A DNA stretch of 64,000 nucleotides from Distichodus sexfasciatus (Eukaryota; Chordata; Actinopteri; Characiformes; Distichodontidae). This document shows positions 14,701 through 25,230 of this stretch, piece after piece (position 1 is the first letter of the stretch; each line of letters starts with the position of its first letter). The notes beneath the pieces were generated by a model that saw nothing but the letters and a program-made list of their open reading frames with translations, did not search any database and had not been told where the DNA came from. Location of the stretch: positions 2,152,254 through 2,216,253 of the forward strand of contig JAVGVS010000018.1 of assembly GCA_032718565.1 (NCBI GenBank), written 5' to 3'. The position numbers and the translations under genes are program-made.

Positions 14701-17700
14701 CTTTGTATTTATTGGATTTTTGCACATGAAACTTCCTCTTCTGGAACTCATTGTGCTTTCATGCAGACTTGAAGTTGTCCTCACAGTCAGAAATAATGTT
14801 TCAAACTGAAACAAGTACAGTTCTTTCAAATGACTGAATGTGTTGATCTTATATTTATATGTAGGCGGTGATATAAATAAATCAATGTGCTAATAAATAT
14901 TTGACCTTTTGGTATCAGTATGTGTCTGTGCGCACAAAACAAAAAAAAGACTATTTCAACTTTGTGGGCCATAAGGCACTGAATTGCACACATACGCAAT
15001 TTTGACTGCAGCTAAAATTTGCTGAGCCGTAGTGCCACATAGAATATTGAAAATGGTCCAAAAACATTCCCTAATGCTGAGGCTGCAGTGTGGCTTTCCT
15101 TTACTGTCAACTGAAGGTTGCATGTGGTATATTAACGCTACTGCTAGGCTGGTGTGGTGCGGTAAAGCTGCTTTGGTATTTACATTTACATTTTGGATGA
15201 TTTTTTTTCAGAGTGACTCTCATGACTGCTTTGCAAACCACAGAAAAAAGACATGTTTCTCATGCTAGTAATCTAAGTAACTAAAAGCAGCTAAGCTACA
15301 GAAATGCTAAGTCTGACTTTATTAGAGGGCATGTCAATATCAACATATTTATGCATTTAAATGAGTACTTAAAGCTGCTAGATAAGTAGCCAAATGATTT
15401 TCCAGAAAAGAAAAAGAGCATTTCTGTTAAAAAATATATTGTGCATGTATGATTGTTTAAACGTTACACAAGCGTTGTGTATCAATGCTACTTTTCAATA
15501 TTGATACACAGAAACTCTCAATTCTCGTTTATCTGTGGTGAGTTGGTGTGTTGTATGAATGCAATGTTGTTTTCCACTGCCAGTGTTCACTGTTTGTCTC
15601 CTCTAATCAGGCTGGTGCATCAGACTGGGCTCAAGCTGAAGCCACATTTAACCTCTGTGAGGTTCTCTTTAAGGTTCATAAGGTACCACTTCTGTGTCTG
15701 TTTTAGGCATTTCATGGCAACACCATCTTGTGCAATTAGAAGTATGATTTGTACTGAGCGATCGTGCACTGTTTGTGTGTTTGGCGTTACAGCTATGGAT
15801 AGCAGAGGACTGCTGGATCCAGACGAAGTTCTGCCTGGGTCTGCAGCAGGACTGTGAGCTGCGGGACAGCGAGCCTTTCTGCTTCAGTGTGCTGGTGGGC
15901 CACGGCCACAGCCATTGCTTCAGTGTGGAGTTGGGCACAGAGCTGGCACTTTGGGAGAAGGCCTTCCAGAGAGCCGTCTTCATGGAGGTGCAGAGAGTAG
16001 GAGTGAGTACTGGAGACTCAATGGGAAAAGAGTGGGAGGGACTGAAATCTCAAGCTGGTGGTTGATGAAGTGTATTAGATACAGATGTTTAGGGCCCAAA
16101 AATATCCCTGTCTAAAGTACATGAGACAGAAAAGAGCAACTATTTTAAACGCTGAGATGGAGATTCTGCCAAAATGTTAAAAAGTTTGGGTATGCAAAAA
16201 AGTAACTCTTCAGAACATAAATCATATTTCTGTGAATCTCTCTCTCTTTTCCCCCTCATCATTTATCTACCTATGCTGTAGATAATAACGGGCCTAATAA
16301 TCGTTTATATTCACAGGTCCATTATTCATTGTGAATCTGCTCAAGTGGTACTTAATACTCATTATTTTTCTAGCTTTTGGTACACTCTGACCTTCAGTTA
16401 AATTATAAATGATGGTATGATTACACCTTATATTTTATTGTTCATTTTTGACTAGCGCTTAATTTATATTATAGGTCACGCTAATTCTAGCTAAACGAGT
16501 TTGCACAAGCAGTCCAGGTAGCAGGTTCCAATTACAGATTTTAATGTGGGAGTAAACCGTTGCCTTTAATTATCCTCAACATGGCAATCCATAGCATGCA
16601 AAATTGGAGGCAAGCCTGCTTTCTCCATCTGATTTGCTCCTTTTCAAACATTATTTCTTTAATTAAATTTCACTGAAGAACCTGTTTTCTAAGACCTCTC
16701 CTCATTGAGCCGTTAAATTGCCTCCCCCACACAAAGGTCGTCATCATTGTTGGTCTGCTGATGAACTCCTGCAGGGAAACTGGTGTAAAGTTTGAGCCTC
16801 CAGTCCAGGAGACTTGAAGATTTAAAGGGACATACTGTCAAAAAACACTTCTGTGGCTCACAGTGAAAGAAAGCTAATAGGGACTTTTTCCCCCACAGTT
16901 CCCCACTTATACGTACCCATTTGCTGTCACTTACTCTTAACATCCTTAGTGTCCTTAGTTTGAGAGCTTTCAATCTGCTAATTCCAGTTGTAGGCCAGTC
17001 AAGGTCAGACACACAACTTTTAATTACAGCTCCAAAGCCTGGAGAGTCTTTTATGATGAGCACCATGCCACAATAAATAATGAGCTCATGGTATAACCTT
17101 AATGCTAGCCATGCCAAACGGTGTAATTTGAGAGAGAGTGCAGGGAGTTGAACCACAGGGTGTTGCGTGCTGTCACACTGCATGAGCTATGCTGCGAATT
17201 TCCAGCACTGCCAGTCTTTTATCCAGATATCACACAGCTCACAGGGGCACTTAAATGCATGTCCTTGACCCAGTCTTTAGGTGAGAGTTCTTTAAGCTAT
17301 CTCTGAAAATTTGGCCATTTTTCACAATGCAAAATGATATTATATAAATGTTAGTCTAGTCTGAATATTAATTAGCAAATTATTAAGAAAGTGTGTCCAT
17401 ATGACACACACAGACTGATATTTTTTCTTATGACTATGTCCATGTATGTTTATTCAAATGCATCTTGAGACTGTGCTAGATGTCAACTCACAGATTTCAA
17501 AAAATGGCCAGCAGTGTTGGGTATAATTTTCACTGTTCACAGAATAGAAAGTAAAGGTTGAAAAAAGGCATCTCTAAGCCTGAGGGCCATGATGCTTGGT
17601 ACCCTTAACTAGAGACATTTATAAATAATACAAAGGAAAGAACCTGTCAGAAGAGATTTAAATCACTACAATACTCGAATACAGCAAGGGCAAAGTACAA

Positions 17701-20700
17701 CCCCAACCCCCTTCCCCAAACCGTGGCATGGTTCTGCACCAGAGTTCCTTACAAATCACAAGCCATTGCAATTGTCTGCCTCAGTGTTTGTTTGGCATTC
17801 TATATTGCAGCTTCTTGCAGCTTGGGGAGTGTGTTTAAGCTTGTAGTGCCTTAAGATGACAGGGAGAGGGTCTATAAAAGAGTGTGAAAGATATAATAAT
17901 CACTTTATGTTCTAGGGGGTATTCATGTGGAGAAGTCATGGGGAGTTCAGGATCATGATTCCTCTGAGTTCAATTTCGTTCCCATTTAACTGAGCGAACA
18001 AAAGATCCTAAGGCGAGGGGCTAACTAAAGCAGTGGAAAATGTTCACATTTGATACGGGGGGCAGAAGGCGAATGTTGCTGGTCTTTCAGACCATGTTAA
18101 GGGAGATTAAAGACTGCGTACAGTTAATCCTCACTGGCAATGTCCTTGTAAGCAATATGCGAAGTTAGAACCATTAGCGGCCCTCAGCATGTTGAGTTGT
18201 CACTTAGATGTAATTAAGATTAAAGTCTACATTAAACAATTTGGGAGCCTACCATGTGGAGCCAGCAGCTTTTCTACCATGCCACACAGCAACCTGCATC
18301 CTTGATTAATTTGGGTTTTGGGGATTTTAATTTTATATGTTGTGATTCATAGTGATGGGAGATGGACGACTATAAAGAGGCGAGTCTATGCTCTATGCGG
18401 CTTGGTTGTTGTCATCCTTCAGAGCCACTCAGGATGTTGATGAGGTTGTTCTGCATGTACGAGCATGCCCAGTGTGAGGATTATCCCGAGGTGTTTTTCA
18501 GGACATGAAGGGAAAGGGTTGCATGCAAGGCTTCCTCATTGCTAAGCACTTTTATAGAAAAAGAAACAACAGAAGGGACGGGAGGGGCGATGTGGCAACA
18601 GAGCACAGAAAAATGATCAGCCCCTTTTCCTGCCTTAATGATGTAAACTTGAGACACTTTCCATTGGGAGACTACCGAATATGATGGAGGTTTTCAATTA
18701 GTGGGTGATTCTCTGTTCTCCAGCCAATTAGCCGAACCTCCTGTGGTCTGCAGTTAGAGCTCAGTGGTTCGCGTTCAGTTAAGAGTGTGAATCAGCCGGA
18801 CGCAGTGTAAAATAAACAAGAGCTATGACTGAGCCTTTGTGTTCATCCAACTCACTGACGCTTTCGTGCCTTTTTTTTTTTAACGATTATGCCAAGCGTC
18901 TGTCATCACACTTCAGGACCTTCACCTACAGCCGAAGAAGTCACACAAGGCTGAGATGCTCAGAGACTGCAGCGTCTATAACATGTATGCTCCCCTTCCT
19001 GGCGCCACGCTTTATTCTGAAGACTTTTGCTGTTTGCTGACTGAGCTGATCAGACGTCAGCTTTGCTCAGGTTGGCAACAAGATCCCAGAGCACACCTCA
19101 CTATGTGCTTTTCACGTTCCCTAGAGGAAAGTCTCCAATTAGCGCAGTGCAGTCTGCTCTTGGTCTGTCATGGGCCCACTCACGCTAAGTGAAAGTAAGC
19201 ACAGAATTTACCGCAACACCATCCAGTTTCTTTTGGCAGTTGAGTTTTCTTTGTGCACATCCGAGTGCCTCTTGTGGAGTCTTGCTGCAGACGTGCGATT
19301 AAGGCTATTAGTGCCCAATCGTTGTCCGGGCAGCACTCTGAGGGACAGACCGGCACAACCCTGGGCTTTAACCGTGCTAACATGCCCCGCTGATGGGGAA
19401 CTGGGTGTTCTGACATTCAGGCTGATTGGCCACCATGTGCAGAAGATTGTATTGGGGCGTGTAGGACATGCAGCAGCACAGAGCTAGAGAACCATTGCCG
19501 AAAAGTTCTCTGCAGCAATTGTGGAATGGTTCAAAGGTTCACTGTTTAAATTCGAGGTTATGTGCCTCTTGGTTGCATGTGTTAGTTTTATAATACTTAG
19601 ACAAGAAAATAATGGGAACCCAGGAGACATATTGATAGTGCCGGTGTGAATAATTCACACTCTTTTCTTATTAGTCAAGGACATGGAGCCATGTGGGGTA
19701 ACGATGGTTTGTACACCTTAACAACTCCTCTTCAAGCTCAACAGATTCACTGCCATTGCAGGACGATCAAAATGCCAGTGGCGGGCACCGTAAAATCACT
19801 CTCTGGCTCGTGGCTAATTGATTTAATGTGACCACTAACTCCATTCACCTGAAATTTCATGCATACAAATGTTTCCAACTCCACAGAGGATTTGACGGTG
19901 ATTTTAAAACGGCGTCCAGCAGCTACACAGTAAGCGGTGGGACAATAATGGAAAGCGCTCGCCGAAACTGAGCATGATGCCTCTTTAATCATATTTACTA
20001 AACACAACCTGCCAGTAATCTAATTACGCTAAAGGTTGATGGAGAGATTATTAACCCACAGAAGAAAAAGAAACACAATTAAAAGAGGTTTTCCAGGTCG
20101 CCACTGCCATCTTGACCCCTTTGCCATCGACATCCATTAGCGAGTAGCTCAAATTCCGGTGAATGGAAGAGAAAACGTCTCAGTTAACCAGACACCCTCT
20201 GGCAGTCTGTCCTCTAAGACAGTTTACTAATAATAACGGAATTGTTCTCTATTGACTGCATAATATATTCATTAGATTTCCAAACCTTTGATTTTTCTAA
20301 TTTCCCTTTCTGCTAAAGAGACGAGTGCTGGGCAGCCGTTGCCATAGAGACTAAACTATACCTGTCCTGTTTCCTGGGGAAAGTGACTATTCCATCGACT
20401 GTGGGAGTGCTGGAAAAATACACCTATTTACATAAATATGAATGAAACAGTTGGAATATCCGACTGGGCAATAATGAACTTGTGGGATGAAGTGCCCTTT
20501 GGATGCTGCCTTGTGTTTACCATTTTCATATTGTGAGTGACATTTTATTGGTTTAATGTGGCTGTTTCTCCCCTTCCCTCCACAGTCAAAAACCTACATG
20601 TGCAGTAGCCAAGGGAAAATACTGTGCTTTACAATTGACTTTGAATCGGGCTTCTCCTGTTCAGAGAACATTTCAAAGGTAAGGCTACTGGAAAAACCAG

Positions 20701-22545
20701 TTTTAACACGGAGACATGCATATGCATCTACTTAGCTCTAGGTACCACGGGGCAAGTGGAATACATATGTGAGTTAATTTTTTTTCCTCCCAAAAGGAGT
20801 GAGAACATTCTGGGCTTTTAGAGCTTTCATAGCCATCAGCTTGTCCTAAGACTGCTGCCTAATTAAAGTACGTTTCTGGGCTACTTTTCCCTTATTATCA
20901 AAACATGGTGAGATGAAATGACTCATTATTAGATCAGGATTATTATAATCTTCACTTATGGAATAGTGTGAATATTAATAGGCTAACACAAAGTTGATTT
21001 GCAGGCTGACTGGCCAGTCTAAATATGGACTCCTATTGTTAATGGTTTGAAACTCATTTGCATTGCAGTGAGCGTGTGTTAGCTTATTGGTTTCGCTCGG
21101 GAAGGCAGCTGCTACAATGAGCGGGATGACGTATGTGCAAACAAGACCCGGTCAGGCTTTTCAGCAGTTCTTAATGAATCACTTTCTGTACAGATTCCAG
21201 CTGTCCATTTTTGTCAGAGACATGGAACAGCCCAGTTACTCTGCCAGTCTGCACAGGTCCAGAAATTAAAACATACCATTTAGGAGTGAAGAGGTGCTAT
21301 AATTAGACCACAAATCCACTGCAGATTGATAGTGTCATAAGGACATGCATATTTATTTGTCATATAACATTTACATATCACTGCCTAGGGAGTAAACACA
21401 TACCACCTCAGCTTCCATAGCTAGAGATTATTTTTAATTTGGTTATTCCCTTTTTAGATTTACCCAATAATTAAGTCATATACCTAGCTCCAACAGGTCG
21501 ACTGAAGGAAACATACCCTTATAAGTTTGTGATGATCAGCCTCAGAAAACCCATTTCAATTCAGTTTGCCACCCACAAAGCTGTGCAGTAATGGACATTT
21601 GTCAACTTTGACTTTGCTTTAGCTCTTTGACCTTCCAGCTGTATTTGATTTCCTCTTTTCTTGTCATCCACAGAAAGTCATTTGGAGATATAAATTCTCT
21701 CAACTGAAAGGTTCCTCTGATGATGGAAAAACAAGAGTGAAACTCTTATTCAAGAACTCAGAAAGCAAACAGATTGAAATGAAGGTGAGACTGGGCTCAC
21801 CTGACTCAGCAGTTGGAACATCTGATATTAACATAAGGATTACAATCACAGCACAGTTCTACATTTTTCCCTGACTAACATTAATAATAACTAATGTAAC
21901 CTTTCCTGAAGATTGCAGGAGCATGAATTCCATTGTCTAATATCACAATATTTTGAAGCTGTGTTTCAGCACCTTTAATGTAACATGGAAGGTAAAAAAC
22001 CACAGAGCCACAGTTAGTTTTTCATACTGTTCCATTCTTTAGCATCATCTCAGAAGGTTTAGGACCTGTACATATAGTTTTTGATACCTAATTACACTCT
22101 AGTGTTATAGTTTCCCATGAGAAAGTGTCATTCAAAGAAATTTCTTCAGGCAATGGTAGCAACAAAAGTACAACCCACTCAACAAATTTAAATCTTTATA
22201 ATGAACAGTTCTGGTTAAACTGAACTGTGCTGATTAATCATTTCTTTCTTGGGCTAGAAGAAAACTTTAAATAAACCAACTCTGTGCTTTTGCAGCACTA
22301 TTTGCACTCATTTCATTGCATGCATGCATTTCATACCAGATTTGAACACACACATTCTGGTTGACTTCTGGTTTTGAAGGTGTGTTTATGCACTCGTTTG
22401 TTTGACCAAACAGGAATTGGAGTTTGCGAACCTGACAGCTGTTCTTCACTGTATCCACTCCTTCATCGCTGCCAAAGTGGCCTCGGTGGACCCGCTCTTT
22501 GTTAACAATCAAAGCATCACACGGAAGTACATGTACAACAGCTAG
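647..22545 (+). CDS. sntg2: gamma-2-syntrophin gene, 16 coding exons, 5' partial
   Basis: Cytoplasmic scaffold of the dystrophin-associated complex; its PDZ domain binds C-terminal peptides of membrane proteins and its C-terminal syntrophin-unique region binds dystrophin/dystrobrevin. Sixteen exons join in one frame (1,551 nt, 516 residues plus stop), every junction being GT-AG with matching phase. Human SNTG2 is about 539 residues, so only some 25 N-terminal codons are missing to the left. Domain order: split PH1 start, PDZ with the carboxylate-binding loop GGLGLSIK, linker, second PH region with the WLQAIS helix, and C-terminal unique region ending KYMYNS. The linker (LREAPAFLKLPL) and tail favour SNTG2 over SNTG1. 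Exons: 647-784, 1189-1245, 1526-1583, 2855-2898, 3512-3553, 5511-5598, 5977-6068, 9067-9194, 11753-11882, 13736-13774, 14246-14362, 15611-15682, 15793-16002, 20586-20678, 21674-21784, 22414-22545. No break seen. Confidence 0.96.
1189..1245 (+). CDS. sntg2: sntg2 exon: PDZ carboxylate-binding loop
   Basis: Nineteen codons, HRTVVLRRQATGGLGLSIK, with the GLGL form of the PDZ GLGF loop. The acceptor is TTTTAAAG just before CAC; the CAG five bases further on would break the frame. Phase 0 at both ends. Confidence 0.9.
1526..1583 (+). CDS. sntg2: sntg2 exon: PDZ core
   Basis: Reads GGAEHKVPVVISKIFKDQV after TTTCAG and ends with one extra base before GTAAGG. That base completes an alanine codon with the next exon, as in human ...DQAADQ. 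Confidence 0.93.
1584..2854 (+). other. sntg2 intron
   Basis: 1.27-kb intron. It contains a (GT)n tract near 1969-1998; otherwise nothing recognised. Confidence 0.6.
1969..1998. repeat. (GT)n microsatellite
   Basis: Run of TG dinucleotides with one TT interruption, ending in GCGCGC. Confidence 0.85.
2855..2898 (+). CDS. sntg2: sntg2 exon: PDZ core
   Basis: Short 44-nt exon reading (A)DQTGMLFIGDAVLQ after CTACAG, donor GTTAGT. Classic PDZ 'GD.IL.(I/V)NG' motif start. Confidence 0.93.
3512..3553 (+). CDS. sntg2: sntg2 exon: PDZ alpha-B region
   Basis: Fourteen codons, VNGINVEKCTHEEV, between ATGTAG and GTGAGT. The histidine of THEEV is at the PDZ position that normally sets class I ligand preference. 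Confidence 0.93.
3554..5510 (+). other. sntg2 intron
   Basis: 1.96-kb AT-rich intron with CT-rich patches near 3795-3835 and 5437-5463, the latter just before the exon. No gene or transposon recognised. Confidence 0.6.
5437..5463. repeat. (CT)n tract
   Basis: CT repeat about 50 bases upstream of the 5511 exon; it probably strengthens the polypyrimidine tract. Confidence 0.8.
5511..5598 (+). CDS. sntg2: sntg2 exon: PDZ end and linker
   Basis: Reads VHLLRTAGDEVTITVRYL then the REAPAFLKLPL linker typical of SNTG2. Ends phase 1 before GTAAGC; a CT-rich tract precedes the acceptor. Confidence 0.95.
5977..6068 (+). CDS. sntg2: sntg2 exon: serine-rich linker
   Basis: Reads (D)SPGPSSDQSSRASSPLFDS then GLHLNGNLSNT; human has GSPGPSSDHSSGASSPLFDS. 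Acceptor TTCTAG, donor GTAAGC. Confidence 0.95.
6069..9066 (+). other. sntg2 intron with candidate conserved non-coding block
   Basis: 3-kb intron. The stretch from about 6,720 to 7,770 is GC-richer, free of simple repeats, and dotted with homeodomain-type ATTA cores (for example AATAATTAGTG near 7570). That texture resembles vertebrate conserved non-coding elements, but conservation was not tested. The remainder is AT-rich with a CT-rich tail. Confidence 0.35.
9067..9194 (+). CDS. sntg2: sntg2 exon: start of second PH region
   Basis: Reads APSSPSSPLANEPKYEKRW, then VDAISLPLSMARVSRHKAG and SDKLR. Forty-two codons plus two bases; donor GTAGGC. Confidence 0.95.
11135..11448 (-). mobile_element. 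tRNA-derived SINE (family A), internally deleted head
   Basis: Minus-strand copy with (ATTC)n tail at its left end, flanked by a perfect 11-bp target duplication GTGCCATTATT at 11124-11134 and 11449-11459. The head jumps from AAAGGCCCTA to CTGTGAGGCAGT, so the B-box segment present in other copies is missing. Confidence 0.88.
11699..11730. repeat. (TC)n microsatellite at a splice acceptor
   Basis: About 15 TC units directly upstream of the sntg2 exon at 11753, forming its polypyrimidine tract. Confidence 0.9.
11753..11882 (+). CDS. sntg2: sntg2 exon: PH region core
   Basis: Reads SFEVFALDGVCTNILQF then AESTDWLQAISTNINDLTQ. The acceptor follows a (TC)n microsatellite that acts as its polypyrimidine tract; donor GTGAGT. 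Confidence 0.95.
11883..13735 (+). other. sntg2 intron with candidate conserved block
   Basis: 1.85-kb intron. About 12,360-12,830 is non-repetitive with balanced composition and possible conserved non-coding character; 13,020-13,120 is CT-rich. Conservation untested. Confidence 0.3.
13736..13774 (+). CDS. sntg2: sntg2 mini-exon
   Basis: Thirteen codons, IKTANKCCSPDQQ, after a T-rich tract and TTCAG, donor GTAGGC. Human has MKMANKCCSPSDQ. Confidence 0.93.
14246..14362 (+). CDS. sntg2: sntg2 exon: C-terminal PH-like region
   Basis: Thirty-nine codons including IIHMGWVCEHL and YKFLALKGSSLYILRGPP. Acceptor CACAG, donor GTAAGT, phase 0 both ends. Confidence 0.94.
14363..15610 (+). other. sntg2 intron
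   Basis: 1.25-kb AT-rich intron; no repeat family or exon recognised. Confidence 0.55.
15611..15682 (+). CDS. sntg2: sntg2 exon
   Basis: Twenty-four codons ending ATFNLCEVLFKVHK, matching human RTYHLCEVLFKVHK. Acceptor AATCAG, donor GTACCA. Confidence 0.94.
15793..16002 (+). CDS. sntg2: sntg2 exon: long C-terminal exon
   Basis: Seventy codons: LWIAEDCWIQTKFCLGLQQD ... HCFSVELGTELALWEKAF ... FMEVQRVG. GC-richer than its flanks. Acceptor TTACAG, donor GTGAGT. Confidence 0.95.
16003..20585 (+). other. largest sntg2 intron; candidate regulatory cluster
   Basis: 4.6-kb intron without any recognised transposon, unusual for this window. Segments near 16,470-17,200 and 18,030-20,420 are low in simple repeats and contain many ATTA cores (TTCAATTAGTGGG near 18,695, CCAATTAGCC near 18,723, CATTAGCGAG near 20,135). 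Long-range regulatory elements are a reasonable inference, not shown. Confidence 0.35.
20586..20678 (+). CDS. sntg2: sntg2 exon: syntrophin-unique region
   Basis: Thirty-one codons: SKTYMCSSQGKILCFTIDFE then SGFSCSENISK. Follows the largest intron of the gene (4.6 kb). Confidence 0.95.
21674..21784 (+). CDS. sntg2: sntg2 exon: syntrophin-unique region
   Basis: Thirty-seven codons including KVIWRYKFSQLKGSSDDGKT and LLFKNSESKQIEMK. FSQLKGSSDDG is nearly invariant in gamma-syntrophins. Confidence 0.96.
22414..22545 (+). CDS. sntg2: sntg2 last coding exon
   Basis: Reads ELEFANLTAVLHCIHSFIAA then KVASVDPLFVNNQSITRKYM and YNS, ending at TAG 22543-22545. Human ends ...SLARKYMYSS. Confidence 0.96.
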   Translation, partial: ELEFANLTAVLHCIHSFIAAKVASVDPLFVNNQSITRKYMYNS

Positions 22546-23375
22546 AACCACTTCTTGTCCAGAACATGTACCATCTCGTCTGTGAATTCAGTTAGCTATT
22601 TTATGCACAGAAACTATGAATATATCTAGTTCTTGTTATTTTTGTATGACTCTTCTAAACTGAAAATGGGAAAAAACATTTGCAGTAGATAATATTTTGA
22701 CATGCATTGATTAACAGTTTGGTACTACAAGTATGTTCATCCATCTGCTTAAAATGAGTTTATATTGATCATGTAGCACAGCAAATTTCACATTCAGTAT
22801 ATGGCATTTTGAGTTTGTTAATGCATGAACTGCATTTAACAATTTACAGACCAAAACGGGTTAACCTTGGATGAAGTTAAATTTGTAATATGAAGTCAAT
22901 TTGTATTTAACTTCTGTCCTTGTGTTTTTCTTTAAAGTTATTGACTCAATAGTACGATCCTCAAACCTGTGTATGAGTTCAGCAGTAATATTTATTATTC
23001 ATCTTTCTTTTTTCAAAAGAACTGTACATTAATATTTGTAAAAAAAAAAAAAAAAAACATCGACTAAAAGGAGGCCTCAACTTTTAAAAAAGTGATTTAA
23101 GCATGAACTCAAATTCACATGATTGAACTTTGTACACTATGTCCATGGTTTTCCCCCTTTGAATCTGATGTTCTGTTATAATTAACACATTGCACAAAAT
23201 TGTAGTGTAGCTGTAAAATAATTGTTTGATGGAGAGTAATTAAGTAATGTAGGGTAGCCAACAGGTGTCCTCAAGACTTTTTATCATGTAATAAATTTAA
23301 AGGCCCCTAATTTTCAGCTATGTTCTGTATAGTGTTATCCAGTACATTTCCAAATAAAGGAACAGTTTGGTAACT
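22546..23375 (+). other. sntg2: sntg2 3'UTR with two AATAAA signals
   Basis: AT-rich non-coding sequence after the stop, with an A17-18 run near 23040. AATAAA hexamers lie at 23290-23295 and 23353-23358; a GT/T-rich stretch follows the second, so cleavage most likely falls near 23,370. The exact end is inferred. Confidence 0.6.
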
Positions 23376-24770
23376 GTTGACCAAGGGTTGTTTCTTTTGT
23401 GTTCAGAAAGATTACATTTGCATTTTGGAAATTTTGACAATTCTCTCAATACTGCCATAGCTATTCATAGCATTAACTACAGCATTCAGGCTTTTTGTGA
23501 AATGGAAGGGCACAACCACACTTACCCCCTTATTACTTATAATATGTCATGGGCTTACATGATGAAAATAGCTTAAAAGGTGCCTTAAAGCATCATGTAA
23601 ATAACACATACAATTATTATATTCATCTTAAGGCATGTGTGTTACTCAACATCACAAAAAGGCCTCATAGGACTTGTAGTGCCCCTTTAAGTACAACATT
23701 TATGGTTAACCTTCTAAACCTTCAGCTGCCTTATGTTAGGGGGAAAAGTTTTAAATAATGTGTTATATATGTCAAATGAGTTTTATGAGAATACACAATT
23801 ACCTTTCTGTGTAGGAAGGAAGCACATTAACGTTAAAGCAGTTTTGGTTTTATGGTTTTCATTCGGCAACGTAGGCTTTTTGAACAGAAGGACCATCTGA
23901 AGCACTTGAATGCAAGGCAAAAAGCTTTGCAGGGTGAATTCTAAAGTATCAGCACTCAAAGTTAGATTCAAAGAGATCCTGCAGTCCACTGGGCAACAGC
24001 GGGGCAGTCAGTGGAATCTGAACCCTGGTGAATTAAATGTTGCGGGGACTTTCGAAGAAGGCTGCATTAAAATGAGGAGCTGTGTTAAAAGAAAAGAGCA
24101 CCCTGTGTGTCTATTCAGAAGAGCTGACGACACCATGCCATATGGAGGGCTTCAACAGTGAGTCGCTCGCTGCTCAATTATGCGCAGTGAGCACACTTCT
24201 CTCAGAAGAGTTTGTATGTTTAATGCCCAGGTTTTACGTCATATGAGCTTCTGATCTCACAACACCTATTCCAGAGCTACTCATGCAAATGTGACGTGTA
24301 ACTGCAGAAAAAAGGTTAACGTTGGGATTTAAAAGCAAAAAATCTTTTTTTTCATGTCAGTATTAAGAGTAGTGTGGTCTATTTATGGGATGTTCCGAGG
24401 TTTGGTGGGTTTAGATCATTTTGCCTAAATGTGTCAAGGTTAAAAATAGGCAGGCATGGAATGAGGGTTTAAAAATCCCCAAAAGATACATTGCTAACGC
24501 GTGAGCATCTTTTCCTTTCTGCATGGTGTAGACTGATTATGCCAAAGGACAGGATAAGAGAGTTTCATCCAGATGTAGGTTCCTTTTAATTTCATGAATT
24601 CTCTGAAGCATACGGATTTGAATAGTAATTTAGCCAAGATTTTAAAGCCCTGACAAGTTTGACACACACACAGCCGTGCAGTGTGTTTGTAGCTGCTACC
24701 TATGTAATTCATGTGCTTGAAGAGCAGCAAAAAGACTAGAAAATCAAGTGGTTTTTGTGTGGAGTCAGCA
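23376..24770. other. sntg2-tpo intergenic region
   Basis: About 1.4 kb of AT-rich DNA between the sntg2 polyadenylation region and the presumed tpo promoter. Short open frames on both strands show no recognisable protein. Confidence 0.5.
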
Positions 24771-25141
24771 GGGTATGTCAAGGCCCACTCACAAAGATAA
24801 AACTCTTGAGGAGATCAGAGAGAAAACAGTCCAACTCCTTGGCAGAGATCACAACTGGAGCAGCAAAGTAAGTAAAAATTGGTTTACTTCTGAAAAAAGC
24901 ATCTTTCTGTTCACAATTCTGTATAAATTTAAAATGTCTTTGATTTATGATATTTTTCGTTTGGTAAATCATTAATAGAGAGGGAAAATAAAAGTAACTG
25001 GTATTTTGTGACCAGTTATATAAGGTGCATAAAAAATTTATAATTCATGAAACAGGTTTTTACTTAAAAATTTTATCTTTACAATTTTGCTAGTGTAAAA
25101 TATTGTGTCAAATTAAATTCTTATTATTCACAAATTTGCAG
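24700..25141 (+). promoter_or_regulatory. tpo: presumed tpo promoter and 5' leader
   Basis: Region before the tpo start exon. A possible untranslated first exon ends at GCAAA|GTAAGT (donor at 24868) and could splice to the acceptor TTGCAG just before 25142. TCAAGTGG at 24744-24751 resembles an NKX2-type site, which would suit thyroid expression, but such a short match is weak. No clear TATA box was chosen. Confidence 0.25.
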
Positions 25142-25151
25142 CTCAAAAACA

Positions 25152-25230
25152 ATGTCCATCTCTCCACACTGGCTGTTACTCTGCATTATTTTTATATATT
25201 TGTCTACTAATGCATCCACAACATCTAACC
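25152..25230 (+). CDS. tpo: tpo exon 1 coding: signal peptide
   Basis: ATG at 25152, then SISPHWLLLCIIFIYLST and NASTTSN: a typical hydrophobic secretion signal. Acceptor TTGCAG lies ten bases before the ATG; donor GTAAGT; ends phase 1. Confidence 0.85.

Noticed and set aside
16713..17183. 156-codon open frame on the - strand in a sntg2 intron
   Set aside because: No recognisable domain, composition like the surrounding intron, no splice or promoter support.
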